Source: CAYRVX01 sp964642165
Lineage (GTDB): Bacteria; Planctomycetota; Phycisphaerae; SM23-33
Direction of reading: 5' to 3'
Length of the DNA: 29,903 nucleotides
Assembly (NCBI GenBank): GCA_964642165.1
Contig: CAZXOC010000062.1
Coordinates: 1 to 29,903 of the forward strand
The notes beneath the pieces were generated by a model. That model did not search any database. It was not told the DNA's origin and was given only the letters and a program-made list of their open reading frames with translations. The translations under genes and the position numbers were made by a program. Shown piece after piece: positions 1 through 12,800 of the stretch (positions are counted from its first letter, which is position 1; the number at the start of each line of letters is the position of its first letter).

Positions 1-2
1 CG

Positions 3-377
3 TTCTTCGCCAACGCGTTGGAGCTGATCACGGTCCCGGCGGAGTCTCCGGCGGGCCCGTTGTCGGGCGGCGGCGACGAGGTCGCCACGACGGCCGAGAC
101 GGCCCCGAGCTTGGCGGCGTTGGGGGCGCCGCTGTCGGCGCCGACGCCCTCCGCAGCGACGGACGAGGAGGCCGACAGCCCGACGCCGGTAGCGGTGGCT
201 GTGACGACGGACGGCCTGGTGAGCGTGGCGTCGGCCTCCGAGCCGGTGGACGTGCTGGCGGCATCGCCGTCGGGCGAAGACGAGGGGTCGAGCGCCTCGG
301 CCGGCGCCGGCAGCCTGGAGACCGACCTGCTGGACGTGCTGGCCGGGCCGCAGCTCACGACGCCCGTGGGCGAGTAG
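3..377 (+). CDS. C-terminal fragment of a probable large surface protein
   Basis: The reading frame is open from the window edge (FFANAL...) and ends at TAG 375-377, so only about 124 C-terminal residues are present. The TTG at 18 is just the first possible start codon, not a real start. The visible part is low-complexity, rich in Ala, Ser, Pro, Gly, Asp and Glu, with no catalytic motif and no membrane segment. Two short stretches match the tail of the next gene: DVLAASPSG (from 246) against DVLGAAPAG, and LLDVLAGPQL (327-356) against LLDVLALPEL. In the next gene this tail follows a dockerin, so this fragment is probably the tail of another giant LEPR-XLL/dockerin-type protein, a tandem paralogue. 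That is inference; the diagnostic domains lie upstream of the window. The fragment is surely coding in this frame, but its function is unknown. Confidence 0.75.
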   Translation, partial: FFANALELITVPAESPAGPLSGGGDEVATTAETAPSLAALGAPLSAPTPSAATDEEADSPTPVAVAVTTDGLVSVASASEPVDVLAASPSGEDEGSSASAGAGSLETDLLDVLAGPQLTTPVGE

Positions 378-424
378 ATCGGCCGCGGCAGGGCGAGGGG
401 GTCACTGGCGGCGCGCGAAAGGCA

Positions 425-453
425 TTGCCCGCTTGCGCCGATGGGGGTATACT
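425..453 (+). promoter_or_regulatory. Sigma70-type promoter for the LEPR-XLL giant gene
   Basis: A -35 TTGCCC (425-430), a 17-bp spacer and a -10 TATACT (448-453) lie 48 bp after the upstream stop codon. Expected transcription start is near 460. The -10 is identical to that of the promoter before the second giant gene (14242-14247), with the same spacer length, and both are followed by GA. This is a strong match in a GC-rich background. Confidence 0.7.
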
Positions 454-816
454 GATGTGGCTTTCTGCCCGTAGGCAGCTTGGCGCGATCCGAGGCGAAC
501 GGACCGGCGCGGGCGGATAGCGAGGCGGGTCGGCCCATGGGCAGGTCTGCCCGGATTGCGAGTCGCAGCATCACGCAGGCTGGAGGCGCATCGTGAGCCG
601 CGGAGGAGGACACGCACCATAGATCCAGGCGCCGCTCGCCTCGTTCTCTGCTGATTCCCATATACGTCTCCGGATACGACTCTCGAGACGTGGTGAGTCA
701 ACCGGCCCTCGCGGCCGCCCATAGCCTGCCGGCAGCGCCGCCGGACCTGACAGCGCGTCGTAGCCCGGTTCGGGCCGCCGCGCCGGGCAAGGAGACATAC
801 GGAGGCACATGGTCTG
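454..816 (+). promoter_or_regulatory. Long 5' leader of the LEPR-XLL gene
   Basis: About 355 nt separate the predicted transcription start from the ATG. Visible structures are a 5-bp hairpin with tetraloop right at the 5' end (CTGCC 465-469, GGCAG 474-478), a GGGCA/TGCCC hairpin around 539-552 and a 7-bp stem ACGTCTC (664-670) with GAGACGT (685-691). The block CCCATGGGCAGGTCT (534-548) recurs with one mismatch in the leader of the second giant gene. A 10-codon reading frame with its own Shine-Dalgarno lies at 593-622. I recognise no known riboswitch class. A regulatory role is inference. Confidence 0.4.
801..805 (+). promoter_or_regulatory. Ribosome binding site for the LEPR-XLL gene
   Basis: GGAGG at 801-805 lies 11 nt before ATG 817, slightly long but usable; a second purine-rich AAGGAG lies at 789-794. 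An ATG at 809 is only 3 nt from GGAGG and opens a two-codon frame (ATG GTC TGA) whose stop overlaps ATG 817. The chosen start places LEPRILLSG about 30 residues from the N-terminus, as is usual for LEPR-XLL proteins. Confidence 0.55.
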
Positions 817-3800
817 ATGAACGAGTCAACGCTCCTGGAGCAGTCTGGCCGTGAGGCAGGTGGCCCGCGCGCGGGCAGGCGCCCGCCGGGCCCGAACTGC
901 GAGCCGCTCGAGCCGCGGATCCTCCTGTCGGGACCGGTCGTCACGTCGTTCGATCCGGAGGGCACGACCCACGACGCCTTCCAGGACCTCGCGATGAACC
1001 TCTCGGCGCCCGTCGTCGGCGGAGACGCGCGAGACGCCGGCACGTACGTGGTGACGCACCTCGGCGGCGACGGCGCGGTCGGCGGCGGCGACGACCGCCG
1101 TGCGTCGGCGCTTCCGCAGTATCGCGACGGGGCCGCGCAGATCCGGCTCGCGCCGACGGCCGACCTGGGCCAGTGGGACGAGGCCGACTACTTCCTCGAC
1201 CTCGGCATGCTCGGCGAGTGGCACGTCGAGAACGGCGGCTCGAACGCCCGGCAGGCGCTCGACGGCGGCGCCACCTTCCTCGTCAGCGCCACCGACGTGA
1301 TCGACGAGGCGTTCACCGGCACGCTGCGCGTGGACGACCCCGACGGCGACGACGACTTCATCGGCGTCGTGTTCGGCTTCCAGGCCGACGAGCAGACCAA
1401 CCGCCCGGCGAGCTACTACCTGCTGAGCTGGAAGGCCGCCGCCCAGGGCCCGGCCGAGAAGGGCATCAAGCTGCTTAAGGTCACCGGGACGGGGCAGTCC
1501 GGGCAGACACCCGACCTGTGGGACCTGGAGAGCACCGACCCGCGCCTGGAGGTGCTGGCCGGCGACGAGGCCGTCGGCTGGGAGGCCGGCACCGGCTACG
1601 AGTTCGCCGTCGAGTACGGCAGCGACGGGCAGATCGACGTCACCGTCGCCCGGGCCGACGACGGCAGCCAGCTCTGGCACTACGAGGGCACCGACGCCGA
1701 CCCGCTGGGGGCGGGCAAGGCGGGTTTCTACAACCTCAGCCAGGCCGGCGCCACCTACGCCGCGCGGACGGCCGGGACGGGCTGGGAGGACGGCGTCTAC
1801 GAGCTGCGAGCGGTCTCGGGCGATCCCGGGCTGCGGGGGCTGGACGACACGGCCCTGGACGGCAACGGCGACGGCACGCCCGGCGACGACTACGCGGTGA
1901 CCTTCGGCGTCGACGCGCAGGTGCCGCAGATCCGGATCGCCCTGGCCGACGGCTACGACACGGGCATGAGCGACGCCGACGGGATCACCAACATCGCCGC
2001 CCTGACCTACGAGGTGACGGTCAACGAGGCCGGCCTCCTGGGGCTGGACCTCGATGGGAACGGGACGCGCGAGACGAGCCTTTCGGCCCCCACGGGGGGG
2101 ACGTACGCGGTCGCCGCTGCGCCGCTGGCCGACGGCGAGTACACGATCGCCGCCGACTTCACGCCCGCCGGCGGCGAGCTCCTCACCGATCAGATCGCGG
2201 TGACGGTGGACACGACGGCCCCGACGCTGCTTGCCGGCGAGCCGGTGGCGGCGGCGCCCGTCGCGCAGCGAGTGCTGCGCTTCGGCGAGGCCATCGACCC
2301 CGGCACCCTCGCCGCGGGCGACGTGCTGCTGTCCGGGCCGGGCATCCCCGAGCCCCTGCCCGTCACGGGCCTGACCGGGGCGACGGACACGTTCACGGCC
2401 GCGTTCGACGCCCTCACCACGCGCGACCGGTTCACGCTGACGGTCGCCGCGACCGTCTCCGACCTGGCCGGCAATCCGCTGAACCAGGACGGCGACGCCG
2501 CGCCCGGCGAGGTGGGGCAGGACGAAGGCATCGATGCGTTCCTGGTGCTGGTCGACCCGGCCTGGCTGGACATCGAAACGACCATCGACGCCGGCGACAC
2601 GACCCGGGATGGCGACGACCTCGTGGTGGACGGCGCGACCGTCACGATCGACGGAGAGCACAGCTTCTACAGCGTGTGGGTGATCAACGCAGGTGTTGTG
2701 ACGCACTCGGCGAGCGCCGCAGCGGGACTGAGCCTGACGGTGGCCGAGGACATGCTCGTCGAGGCCGGTTCGGTTGTGTCGGCGGACAGCCGGGGCCTCA
2801 GCGCGGCCGGCGAAGGCGGCTCGGGCGAGGGCGTCGGTGGCGGTGGGGGCGGCCACGGCGGCGCGGGCGGCGACGGGCTGGGCGGCGCCGGCGGCGGAAC
2901 GTACGGTTCGGAGCTGGAGCCGTCGGAGGCGGGCTCTCCCGGCGGGCGGGACTCGGCGCTGGCGGGGGCCGGCGGCCTCGGCGGCGGGGCGGTCCGGCTG
3001 GTCGTGTCGGGCACGCTGACGGTCGACGGTCGGATCTCCGCCGACGGCGCCGTGGGGGACAACGCCCACGCCGGCGGCGGCTCGGGCGGCTCGGTCTGGG
3101 TCACGACGGGCGTGCTGACGGGCACGGGCTGGCTCGAGGCCGACGGGGCGGACGGCGTCGGCAACGGCGGGGGGGGCGGGGGCGGCCGCATCGCCGTCTA
3201 CGCCACCGACGCCGACGCCTTCGACGAGGCCCGCGCCACGGCCGAAGCCGGCACGGGACACAACGAAGGCCAGCCCGGCACGGTCCACTGGGGCACGCTC
3301 GACCCCGGAGCGATTGCCCTCGAGCTGCACCCCGACAGCGACAGCGGCGTTTCCGACAGCGATCTGCTGACCAACGACAACACGCCGACGTTCGTGGTGA
3401 CGGTCCTTCAGGCCGGCACGCTGTCGGTGGACTTCGACGAGGACGCCCAGCCGGAGTTCGAGGAGGCCGTGACGGCCGGCGTGTACGAGTACACGTCGCC
3501 GGCGGCCCTGGCCGACGGCTTGCGAACGGTGTCGGCGGCGCTGGCCGTGCCGCTGATCGGCTCGGTGTCGAAGAGCGTGACCATCGAGGTGGACACGACG
3601 GCTCCCTCGCTGCGGCCGGGCCCCGGCACGGTGCAGGCGCCGTTCTTCACACGCACGCTGGAGTTCACCGAGGCGATCGACCCGGCCACGCTGACGCTGG
3701 GCGACCTGACGCTGACCGGGCCGGGCGGCGTCCTGGCGGGCGTGCTGGTCGCCCTGGACGGCGACGGCACCGGGTACACCGTCTCCTTCGACGCGGACAG

Positions 3801-6800
3801 CCCGCTGAACGAGGGCGGGCCGTACGGCATCGATCTGGGCAGCCGCATCGCCGACCCGGCCGGCAACCCGGCCGGACTGCCCGTCCAGGACACGTTCCAG
3901 CTCCTGCCGGACGTCGTCAAGCCGGCGGTCGTGGGCTTCTCCCCCGTCGGTTTCCTGAACGCCGCCGTCAGCCGGCTGACGGTCGAGCTCAGCGAGGAGA
4001 TCAAGGACGGCACGTTCGCGGCCGCCGACGTCGCGATCAGCGGCCCGGCGGGCGCGGTCGACCCGGCCGGGATCACCGTGAAGCGGACCGGGCCGCAGGA
4101 GTTCGAGGTCCTCATCCCGGAGCAGGCGCAGGAGGGGACCTACGACGTGACGATCGGCCCGGACGTGACCGACCTCGTGGGCAACCCCATGCTGTTGGCG
4201 TACCGCGGCTCGTTCGTGATGGACACGAGCGGCCCGCGCGTCGAGGAGATGGCGCCCTCGGGGACGGTCAACGCCCCGGTCGGCTCGGTGACGGTGCTGT
4301 TCGACAGCGCCGTCGGCTCGGGGACGTTCCAGGTCGCCGACGCCGCCCTCGACGGACCGACGGGCCCGGTCGCGGTCCATCACATCCGCCGGATCAACGA
4401 CCGCGAATACCGCGTGGAGTTCGCCGGCCAGCGGGCCAACGGCGTCTACACGCTGACCGTCGGGCCGGGCGTCCAGGACCAGGCCGGCAACGCGATGAAC
4501 CAGGACGGCGACGACGTCAACGGCGAGGCCGACGTCGACGCCTTCACCGGGTCGTTCACGGTGGCGCTGGCGGACCTGCTCGTCGCGGAGGGCCAGCCCG
4601 GCGACGTGCCCGACGCGGCCGACCAGGGCGAGACGATCCACGTGCAATGGACCGTTCAGAACACCGGCGACGCAGCGGCCGTCGGCGACTGGGTGGACCG
4701 CGTCTGGCTGTCCGCCGACGACCAGATGGACGGCGGCGACCTCCTGCTGGGCGAGGTGGCGGCGCTGCTGACTCCGCTGCCGGCCGGGACGGGCCAGTAC
4801 AGCACCGGCGCCGACGTGACGCTGCCCCTGGACGTGTCGCTGCCGGACGGGACGTACCACATCCTGGTCGAGACCGACGCGAGCGATGTCGTCGCCGAGT
4901 CGGACGAGATGAACAACGCCGCGTCCGTCGGCTCGTTCGCGATGACGCTGCCGCAGCTTCCCGACCTGACGGTGCAGGACGTCGCCGGGCCGGACGAAGC
5001 CATGCCCGGTGCGAGCGTCGAGGTCACCTGGACGCTGGCCAACGACGGCTTCTTCGAGGCCGACGGCACGTGGACGGAGAGCATCTACCTGTCGAGCGAC
5101 GCCGCTGCCGGCGACGATCGTCTCATCGCCGAGGTCAGTTACGGCGGGAGCGTTCCCGTCGGCGGTTCCGTGGAGCGCTCCGCGACGATTGCGGTGCCCG
5201 ACACGGTGTTCGGCGACGTCTGGTTGGTTGTGCGGACCAACAGCGAGGGCGAGGTCTTCGAGCTCGACCCGGACAACAACACCGACGTCGCGGCGGCGCC
5301 GACGACGGTCTGGGGCGTCCTGTCGCTGAGCGTCTCGGCGGACGAGGTGGCCGAGGACGCCGCCAACCCGGCGATCCGCGGGACCGTGACGCGCAGCGGC
5401 CCGGTGACCGATCCGCTTCTCGTCACGCTGGCAAGCGACAATACGGGCGAGCTGACCGTGCCGGGCTCCGTCACCATCCCGGCGGGACACCGCGCCGCCG
5501 AGTTCGACGTCTCCGTGGTGGCCGACGGCGTCACCGACGGCCCGCAGGCCGTCTGGCTCTCCGCCGACGCCGACGGCTTCTTCGACGACATCGTGGAGGT
5601 CTACGTTCTCGACGTGGACACGCCCTTGCTGACGCTGGAGCTCAGCGCCGAGACGGTGGCCGAGGGCGGCGCGGTGACCGCGACCGTCACGCGGGACTTC
5701 GTGAGCATCCAGCCGGTCAACGTGCTGATCGACGCGGGTGGGGCGATCTTCTCGGGCTGCACGAGCTGCGGCAACGACCTCCAGATCGACATGCCCCTGA
5801 GCGTGGTGATCGGCTCCGACGACGCGGCGGCGACGTTTGAGATCATCGTGCCGGACGACGAGCTGGTCGAGCTGACCCGGACGTACGATATCACGGTCAG
5901 CGCGTCCGGGTACACGGACGGCGGCGCGACGCTCCACGTCGAGGACAACGACGTGCCCAACCTGGCGCTGGAGCTGGCGGCGGACGTGGTCAGCGAGGGC
6001 GCCGGCGCGATGGCGGTGACGGCCACCGTCACGCGCGATCTGGTCAGCGGGCTCGACCTGGTCGTGGCGCTGTTCAGCAGCGACGAAACGGCCGCCCTGG
6101 TGCCCGCGACGGTGACGATCCCCGCCGGCGAGGCCTCGGCCAGCTTCGCCATCGACGCCGTCGACGACGCGGCCGTGGACGGCGGGCAGCTCGTCACCGT
6201 CCGCGCCGAGCCGCTCTGCTACCTGGGCAAGCTCTGCGGGCAGGGCCAGGCCGAGGCGGACCTGCTCGTCAGCGACGATGACGGCCCGACGCTGACGGTG
6301 GCCATCGATCGCGACCTGGCGGCCGAGGGCCTGACCGACGCCGCGACCGTCACCGTCTCCCGCAACACCGACACGACCGGCGCGCTGGAGGTGACGCTGG
6401 AGTCGGGCAACACGGACGAGCTGACCGTGCCGGAGTCCGTGACGATCCCCGCGGGCGAGGCGTCGGTGAGCTTCGGCGCGGACACCGTGGAGGACGGCGT
6501 GGCCGACGGGAACCGGAGGGTGTCGGTCACGGCGTCGGCCGACGGGTTCACCTCCGGCTCGGACACGATCGTCGTCACCGACGTGGACCTGCCGGACCTC
6601 CTCGTGACGCGCCTGGAAGCCCCGCCGGCGGTGCTCACCGAGGCGTACTTCGACGTCACGTACCGCGTGGGAAACCTGGGCCTGGCCGAGGCGGTCGGCT
6701 CCGACGCCGAGGGCGACTTCCCCGGCTCGTGGACGCAGCAGGTGTTCCTGTCCGACGACCCGTACGTCGGAGAGGACCTGCTGGTGGGCACGTACGAGTT

Positions 6801-9800
6801 CACGGGGACGATGCCGGAAGGGCAGTACTTCCAGCGCACGATTCCCGTGCGGGCCCCGCTGGCGGCGGGCACGTACTGGGTGATCGTCAGCACCGACGTG
6901 CTCGACACGGTCGGCGAGGGGCTGGAGACGAACAACACGGCCGTCGGCGCCGAGCCGATCGAGATCGAGGCGGCCTACTCGGCGACGGTGAGCACGAGTG
7001 TGGAGGTGGCCCTGGCCGGCACGCCGGTCCCGCTGAGCGGCCGGGCCGTCAAGGCGGGCACGGGCGAGCCGGCGCCGTTCGCGCTGGTGAGCATCCACCT
7101 GAACGTCCGGGGGACGAAGCGCGTCATCGCCGCCTTCACGGACGACGCGGGCGAGTTCTCGACGACGTTCTACCCGCTTCCGGGCGAGGCCGGGCAGTAC
7201 ACCGTCGGCGCGGCCCATCCGGGTGAGGGCGACGCGCCCGTGCAGGACGCCTTCACGCTGTTGGGGATGCGCGCCGAGCCGCCCGAGGCCGCCGTGACGG
7301 TCATCGAGGGCGCCGACCCCCTGGCCGGGCAAATCACCGTGCGCAACCTCGCCGACGTGCCGCTGACGGGCCTGGCCGTGCAGTCCCTGGACGCGCCGGG
7401 CAACCTGGAAGTGACCGTATCGCTCGGCGGGGCCGATACGCTGGAGGCACTCGGGGAGCTGGCGGTGAGCTACGAGATCGCCGCGACGGACGCTTCGGTG
7501 ACGGAGACGGCCTTCACGATCCGCGTGACCAGCGCGGAGGGCGCGTCCGTGGACGTGCCCGTGGCGGTGCACGTCGAGTCGCTCCGCCCGCGGCTGGTCG
7601 GGAACGTTCAGGAGCTTCGCGCGGCGATGCGGCGCGGCGAGCAGACGTTCGTCGAGTTCACCGTCACGAACGAGGGCGGCTCGTCGACCGGCCCGCTCCG
7701 CGTCGGCCTGCCGGCGAGCGCGACGGCCTGGATGAGCGCCGCCACGGCGGAGGACGTCGCGCCGCTCGCGCCGGGCGAGTCCACCGTCGTGACGCTGCGG
7801 CTTTTCCCCCCCGCCGACATGGAGCTGACGCAGTACACCGGCACGCTCGGGCTGGTGGGGGACAACGCCTTCTTCTCGATCCCGTACGCCTTCCGCGCCG
7901 TCTCGGACGCCGAGGGCGACCTGTCGGTGCTGGTGGTGGACGAGATGTTCTACTTCACGCAGGAAGCCCCGCCCGTCGCCGAGGCGACCATCGTCCTCCG
8001 CGACGCCATCAGCGGCGAGCAGGTCGCCGCCGGGGCGACCGACGCCGACGGTCTGTTCCTCGCCGAGGACCTCCTTGAGGGCTACTACACGCTGGAGGTC
8101 CGGGACGACGACCACGAGGGCTACCGCGGGACGGTCTTCGTGGCGGGCGACACGCTCAACAGCGAGCTGGTCTTCGTCTCGCGCCACGCCGTGAAGTACG
8201 TCTGGAGCGTCGAGGAGATCGTCATCGAGGACCGCACGAAGATCACCGTCGAGTCGGTCTTCGAGACGAACGTGCCGCTGCCGGTCGTGACCATCGACAA
8301 CCCGATCATCGACCTGGCCGACCTGAAGGTCCTCGGCCAGACGATGCAGGTGGACATGACGGTCACCAACCACGGGCTGATCGCCGCGCAGGACACGCGG
8401 TTCTTCTTCGGCTCGCACCCCTACTACAGCATCGAGCCGCTGATCGACTACATCGGCGTGCTGCCGGCCAAGAGCTCCCTGACCGTGCCGATCACCGTCA
8501 CGCGCATCGGCGTGCCCGAGGAGCCGACGGCGCCGGAGGCCCCGGCGGGGGAGGGCGAGCGGCCGGCGGACATCGACCCGGTGGCCTGCCACGTCGCCGC
8601 GGGACTGCTGTACGCCGTGATCTGCGGCCCGTGGGAGGCCGGCAAGGAGGTCCCCATCGAGGTCGCCAACGTGGACGGGAGCTGCGACTGGGTGCCTCGG
8701 GGCGTCTTCGCCGCCGAAACGGGCCCGGGCGGGGAGCCCTTCCGCGGCTCCAACGAGTCCTTCGACTCCGAGAACCCCTGCAAGTGCGATCCGAACACGT
8801 TCAAGAAGCGCGAGATCGCCACGGTCGACCTGCTCGGGCCGCTGGGCAGCGCCCTGGGCGCCGCGCAGAACCTGGTGAACCTGACGATGGGCATGCAGTA
8901 CGGCATCGCGCCGCAGTTGGCGCTGGAGGGCAAGGTCGGGCTGCGGACGTGCTGCAAGCCGGACGGGACGCCGGGGATCGAGTGGTTCGGCAAGGCCGGC
9001 GCCACCGGCGGGCTGCAGCTCGGGCGCGGGCTGAACTTCAGCGTCGGCGCCGACTGGAAGATCTTCAGCGCCACCGCCACGATCAAGTCCGGCGAGATGG
9101 TCACGCCGGAGGTCTTCCTCAACGGGGAGGTCTCGAGCAACTGCGACGGCCCGCAGAAGACGACCGTCAGCGGCGGGGTTCGCGTGAACTACTTCAAGGG
9201 CCTCTCGGGCAAGGTGGACGTGGACGCCGGCCTGGGACCCGTGAAGGTCCCCCTGCTGACGGGCTCCGGCCTGCGAGGGCAGGAGACGACGATGTTCAAC
9301 TACTCCTTCACGGACACCTCCACGACGGGCGGGCCGACGACCGAGCAGGTCGCGGCCGAGATCGAGGAGATCCTGGAGCGGTGCGCCGACGACCCGGCGG
9401 AATTCCTCCGCGCGATGGAGGACCTGCCCGGGTCGTTCAGCTGGAACTACTTCTCCACGGGGCTCGAGTTCACGGCGGCGTTCGAGTACGGCGGGGAGGT
9501 CTACAGCTTCTCCGACAACCCCGACACGCCCGAGGTCGAGACGTGGGGCTATCTCGTCGAGCCCTACGCGAAGCTGGGCTCCAACGTCGGCTCGGACAAC
9601 GCCATGGTCCCGTGGACCGAGGAAGAGGCTGCCGACGAGGGCGTCTTCGACGAGGGCATGGACGATCTGCTGGACAAGGTGCCGGACGAGGAGGAGCCCC
9701 CGCCCGAGGAGCCCGCCGGGTGCTCGACCCAGCCGTCCGGCGGGGCCGAGGAGGGCATCTGCGCGACCGTCCGCCTGAGCCTCGACCAGGAAGCGGTCAT

Positions 9801-12800
9801 GACGCGGACGGCCTTCCGCGCCGGCCTCGACCTGATCAACAACTCGCCCAATCCCCTCGAGGGCGTCCGCATCGACGTCCAGGTCACCGACGAGGACGCC
9901 AATCCCGTCAACGACCTGTTCGGCATCGAGCCGCCGGCGCTGGACGGCCTGACCGCCGTCGACGGCACGGGCGTGGTCGAGCAGGGCCGGACCGGCTCGG
10001 CCTCGTGGGTGATCATCCCGACCGACGAGGCGGCGCCCGAGCAGGCGACTCGCTACTGGGTCGGCGGCGTGCTGAGCTACGTGGACGACGGCCTCCGCGT
10101 CACCGTGCCGCTGGAGTCCATGCCCATCACCGTCCAGCCGGACGCCGCGCTGGACCTGCGCTACTTCCACCAGCGCGACGTCTTCAGCGACGACCCCTTC
10201 ACCGAGGAGGTCGAGCCCGCCCAGCCGTTCGCCCTGGCGATCCTGGTGCAGAACCACGGCGCCGGCGCCGCGCGGGACCTCCAGATCACCTCCGCCCAGC
10301 CGGAGATCGTCGACAACGAGAAGGGCCTGCTCATCGACTTCAAGATCCTCGCCACGGAGGTCGCCGGGCAGAACATGACGCCGTCCCTGACGGCCGACTT
10401 CGGCGACGTCGAGCCCGGCGAGATCAAGATCGGCCAGTGGTGGCTCACCTCGACGCTCCAGGGCCTGTTTATCGACTACGACGCGACGTTCGAGCACGTC
10501 AACGACCTCGGCGACCCGCGCCTGTCGCTGATCAAGAACGTCGAGATCCACGAGCTGATCCACAGCGTCCGCGCCTACGGGGCGCTGGCCGACGGCCTGC
10601 CGGACTTCCTGGTCAACGACGCCTCCGACCCCGACGACCTGCCCGACACGCTCTACCTGTCCGACGGCAGCGTCGCGCTGGTGGGCCTGGCCGGCGCGGC
10701 GGCCGTGGACGGGCCCGTCACGCCCCACGACCTGGAGGTCGAGCTGACCGTCGAGATGGCCGACGGCTGGAGCTACCTGCGGACGCCCGATCCCGGCGGC
10801 AGCGACTACCGCCTCGTCAGCGTGCGCCGCGCCGACGGCACGGAGCTGCCGGGCGAGAACTTCTGGCAGACCGACCGGACCTTCATCGGCGGGGGCAAGC
10901 GGCCGATCGTCGAGGACAACCTGCACCTGCTGGACCTCGACGGCACGGCCACCTACACGCTGGTCTACCAGGCCCGCGACCAGGTCGCCCCGACGATCAC
11001 CGAGCTGGAGCAGTTCGGCGACGAGCCGCTCACCGAGCCGGTCGCCGCCGCCGAGGTCACGTTCAGCGAAGAGGTCGATCCGGCCAGCTTCGACCGGGCG
11101 GACGTGACGCTGACCCGCAGCGGCGGGCCCGACCTCATCGGCGCAGGCGTGACCATCGCGCACGTGGAGGGCGCGACGTACCGGATCAACGGCCTGAGCG
11201 GCCTCACCGAAGACGACGGCGAGTACGTCCTGACCGTCTACGCAATGGGCGTGACGGACCGGTTCAACAACGCCGGCACGGGCGCGGCGTCCAGCTCCTG
11301 GACGAAGGCGCTCGATGCCCCCGGCGTGGCGCAGATCGCGGGCGTGCCGTCGGCGTTCCGCAACGAGCCGGTGGGCGCCGTGGACGTGACGTTCACCGAG
11401 CCGATCCAGGTCGCCACGCTGGGCCTGGAGGACCTGACGCTGACGCGCGACGGCGGCGACGACCTGATCAGCGCCGGCGTCACGATCACGCAGACGGCCG
11501 AGCGAATCTACCGCATCGACGGCCTGGACGCCCTCACCGGCGAGGAGGGCCTCTACGTGCTGACCGTCGACGCCGCGGGCGTCGAGGATCCCGAGGGCAA
11601 CGCCGGCGTCGGCCAGGCGTCCGTCGCGTGGACGATGGACACGACGGCGCCGGCGATCGACTCGGCGGGCGAGCTGCCCGACCCCACGAACACGCCGGTG
11701 GACGCGGTGGACGTGACGCTGTCCGAGGCGATCGACGCGGCGTCCTTCGACCACGCCGACGTGACGCTGACGCGCGGCGGCGGCGGGAACCTCATCGACG
11801 AGGGCGTGACGGTCGAGCACGTCGAGGGGACCACCTACCGCATCGCGGGCCTCGGCGAGCTGACCGTCGAGGAGGGCGCCTACGAGCTGACGGTCGACGG
11901 CAGCGGCCTGGCCGACCGGGCCGGCAACGCGGGCACCGGCTCGGCGGCCGTGAGCTGGCTCATGGACACGACGCCCCCGGCCGCGCCGGAGGACCTGACG
12001 GTCCACCCGGACACCGGCGCCGCGACGAACGACGGCCTGACGAACACGGCGGACGTGACGATCGCCGGGCGGCTCGGCGAGGACGGCCTGCGCGTCACGC
12101 TGCACGACGAGACCACCGGCGAGGACCTGGGCGAGGCCGAGGTGATCGGCACGGCCTTCAGCCTGGACGTGGCGTTCGCCTCGCCCGGCTCGCACCGGAT
12201 CGGCGTGACGGCCACCGACGCCGCCGGGAACGCCGCGGAGGGCCCGTTCGAGGTCTTCGTCGATCTGGCCGAGCCGACGATCAGCTCGCTCGCCGGCCTG
12301 CCGGACGCACCGTCGCCGTCGCCGGTGTCGAGCCTCGACGTGGTCTTCTCCGAGCCGATCGACCCGGCCACGTTCGACGCGAGCGACCTGGCGCTGACGC
12401 GCGACGGCGGCGAGGACCTGATCGACGCCGGCGTGACCGTCGCGCACGTCTCCGGGGCCGCGTGGCGCATCGACGGCCTGGGGGAGCTGACCGGCGAGTC
12501 CGGCCGGTACGAGCTGACCATCGACCTGACCGCCCTCGCGGACCTGGCGGGCAACGCCGGCTCGGCGCCGTTCGCCGCCGCCTGGGTCGCCGACACCACG
12601 CCCCCGCAGGTCATCGCCTTCCAGCGCAACGACGGCACGGACGTCTGGTCCGAGATCGGCGCGCTGGCGGTCACCTTCAGCGAAGACGTCGCCGTCGCGC
12701 CCGCTGCCTTGACGATGCAAAGCCGGACGACCGGCGGGCACGTGGACTTGACGGCCGCGTCTTTCGACTACGACGACGAGAACCACGTCGCCCGATGGGA

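Noticed and set aside
1518..5840. Long plus-strand frames of over 900 codons in another phase (also 8631-12827 and 18548-21265)
   Set aside because: Their translations are mostly Arg, Gly, Pro and Ala, the signature of a shifted frame in GC-rich DNA. The domain-bearing frame covers the same DNA.
10985..12605. CRISPR-like or satellite DNA because of regular ~330-bp spacing
   Set aside because: The periodicity is that of Ig-like protein domains in one continuous reading frame; the units differ at DNA level and have no spacer structure.
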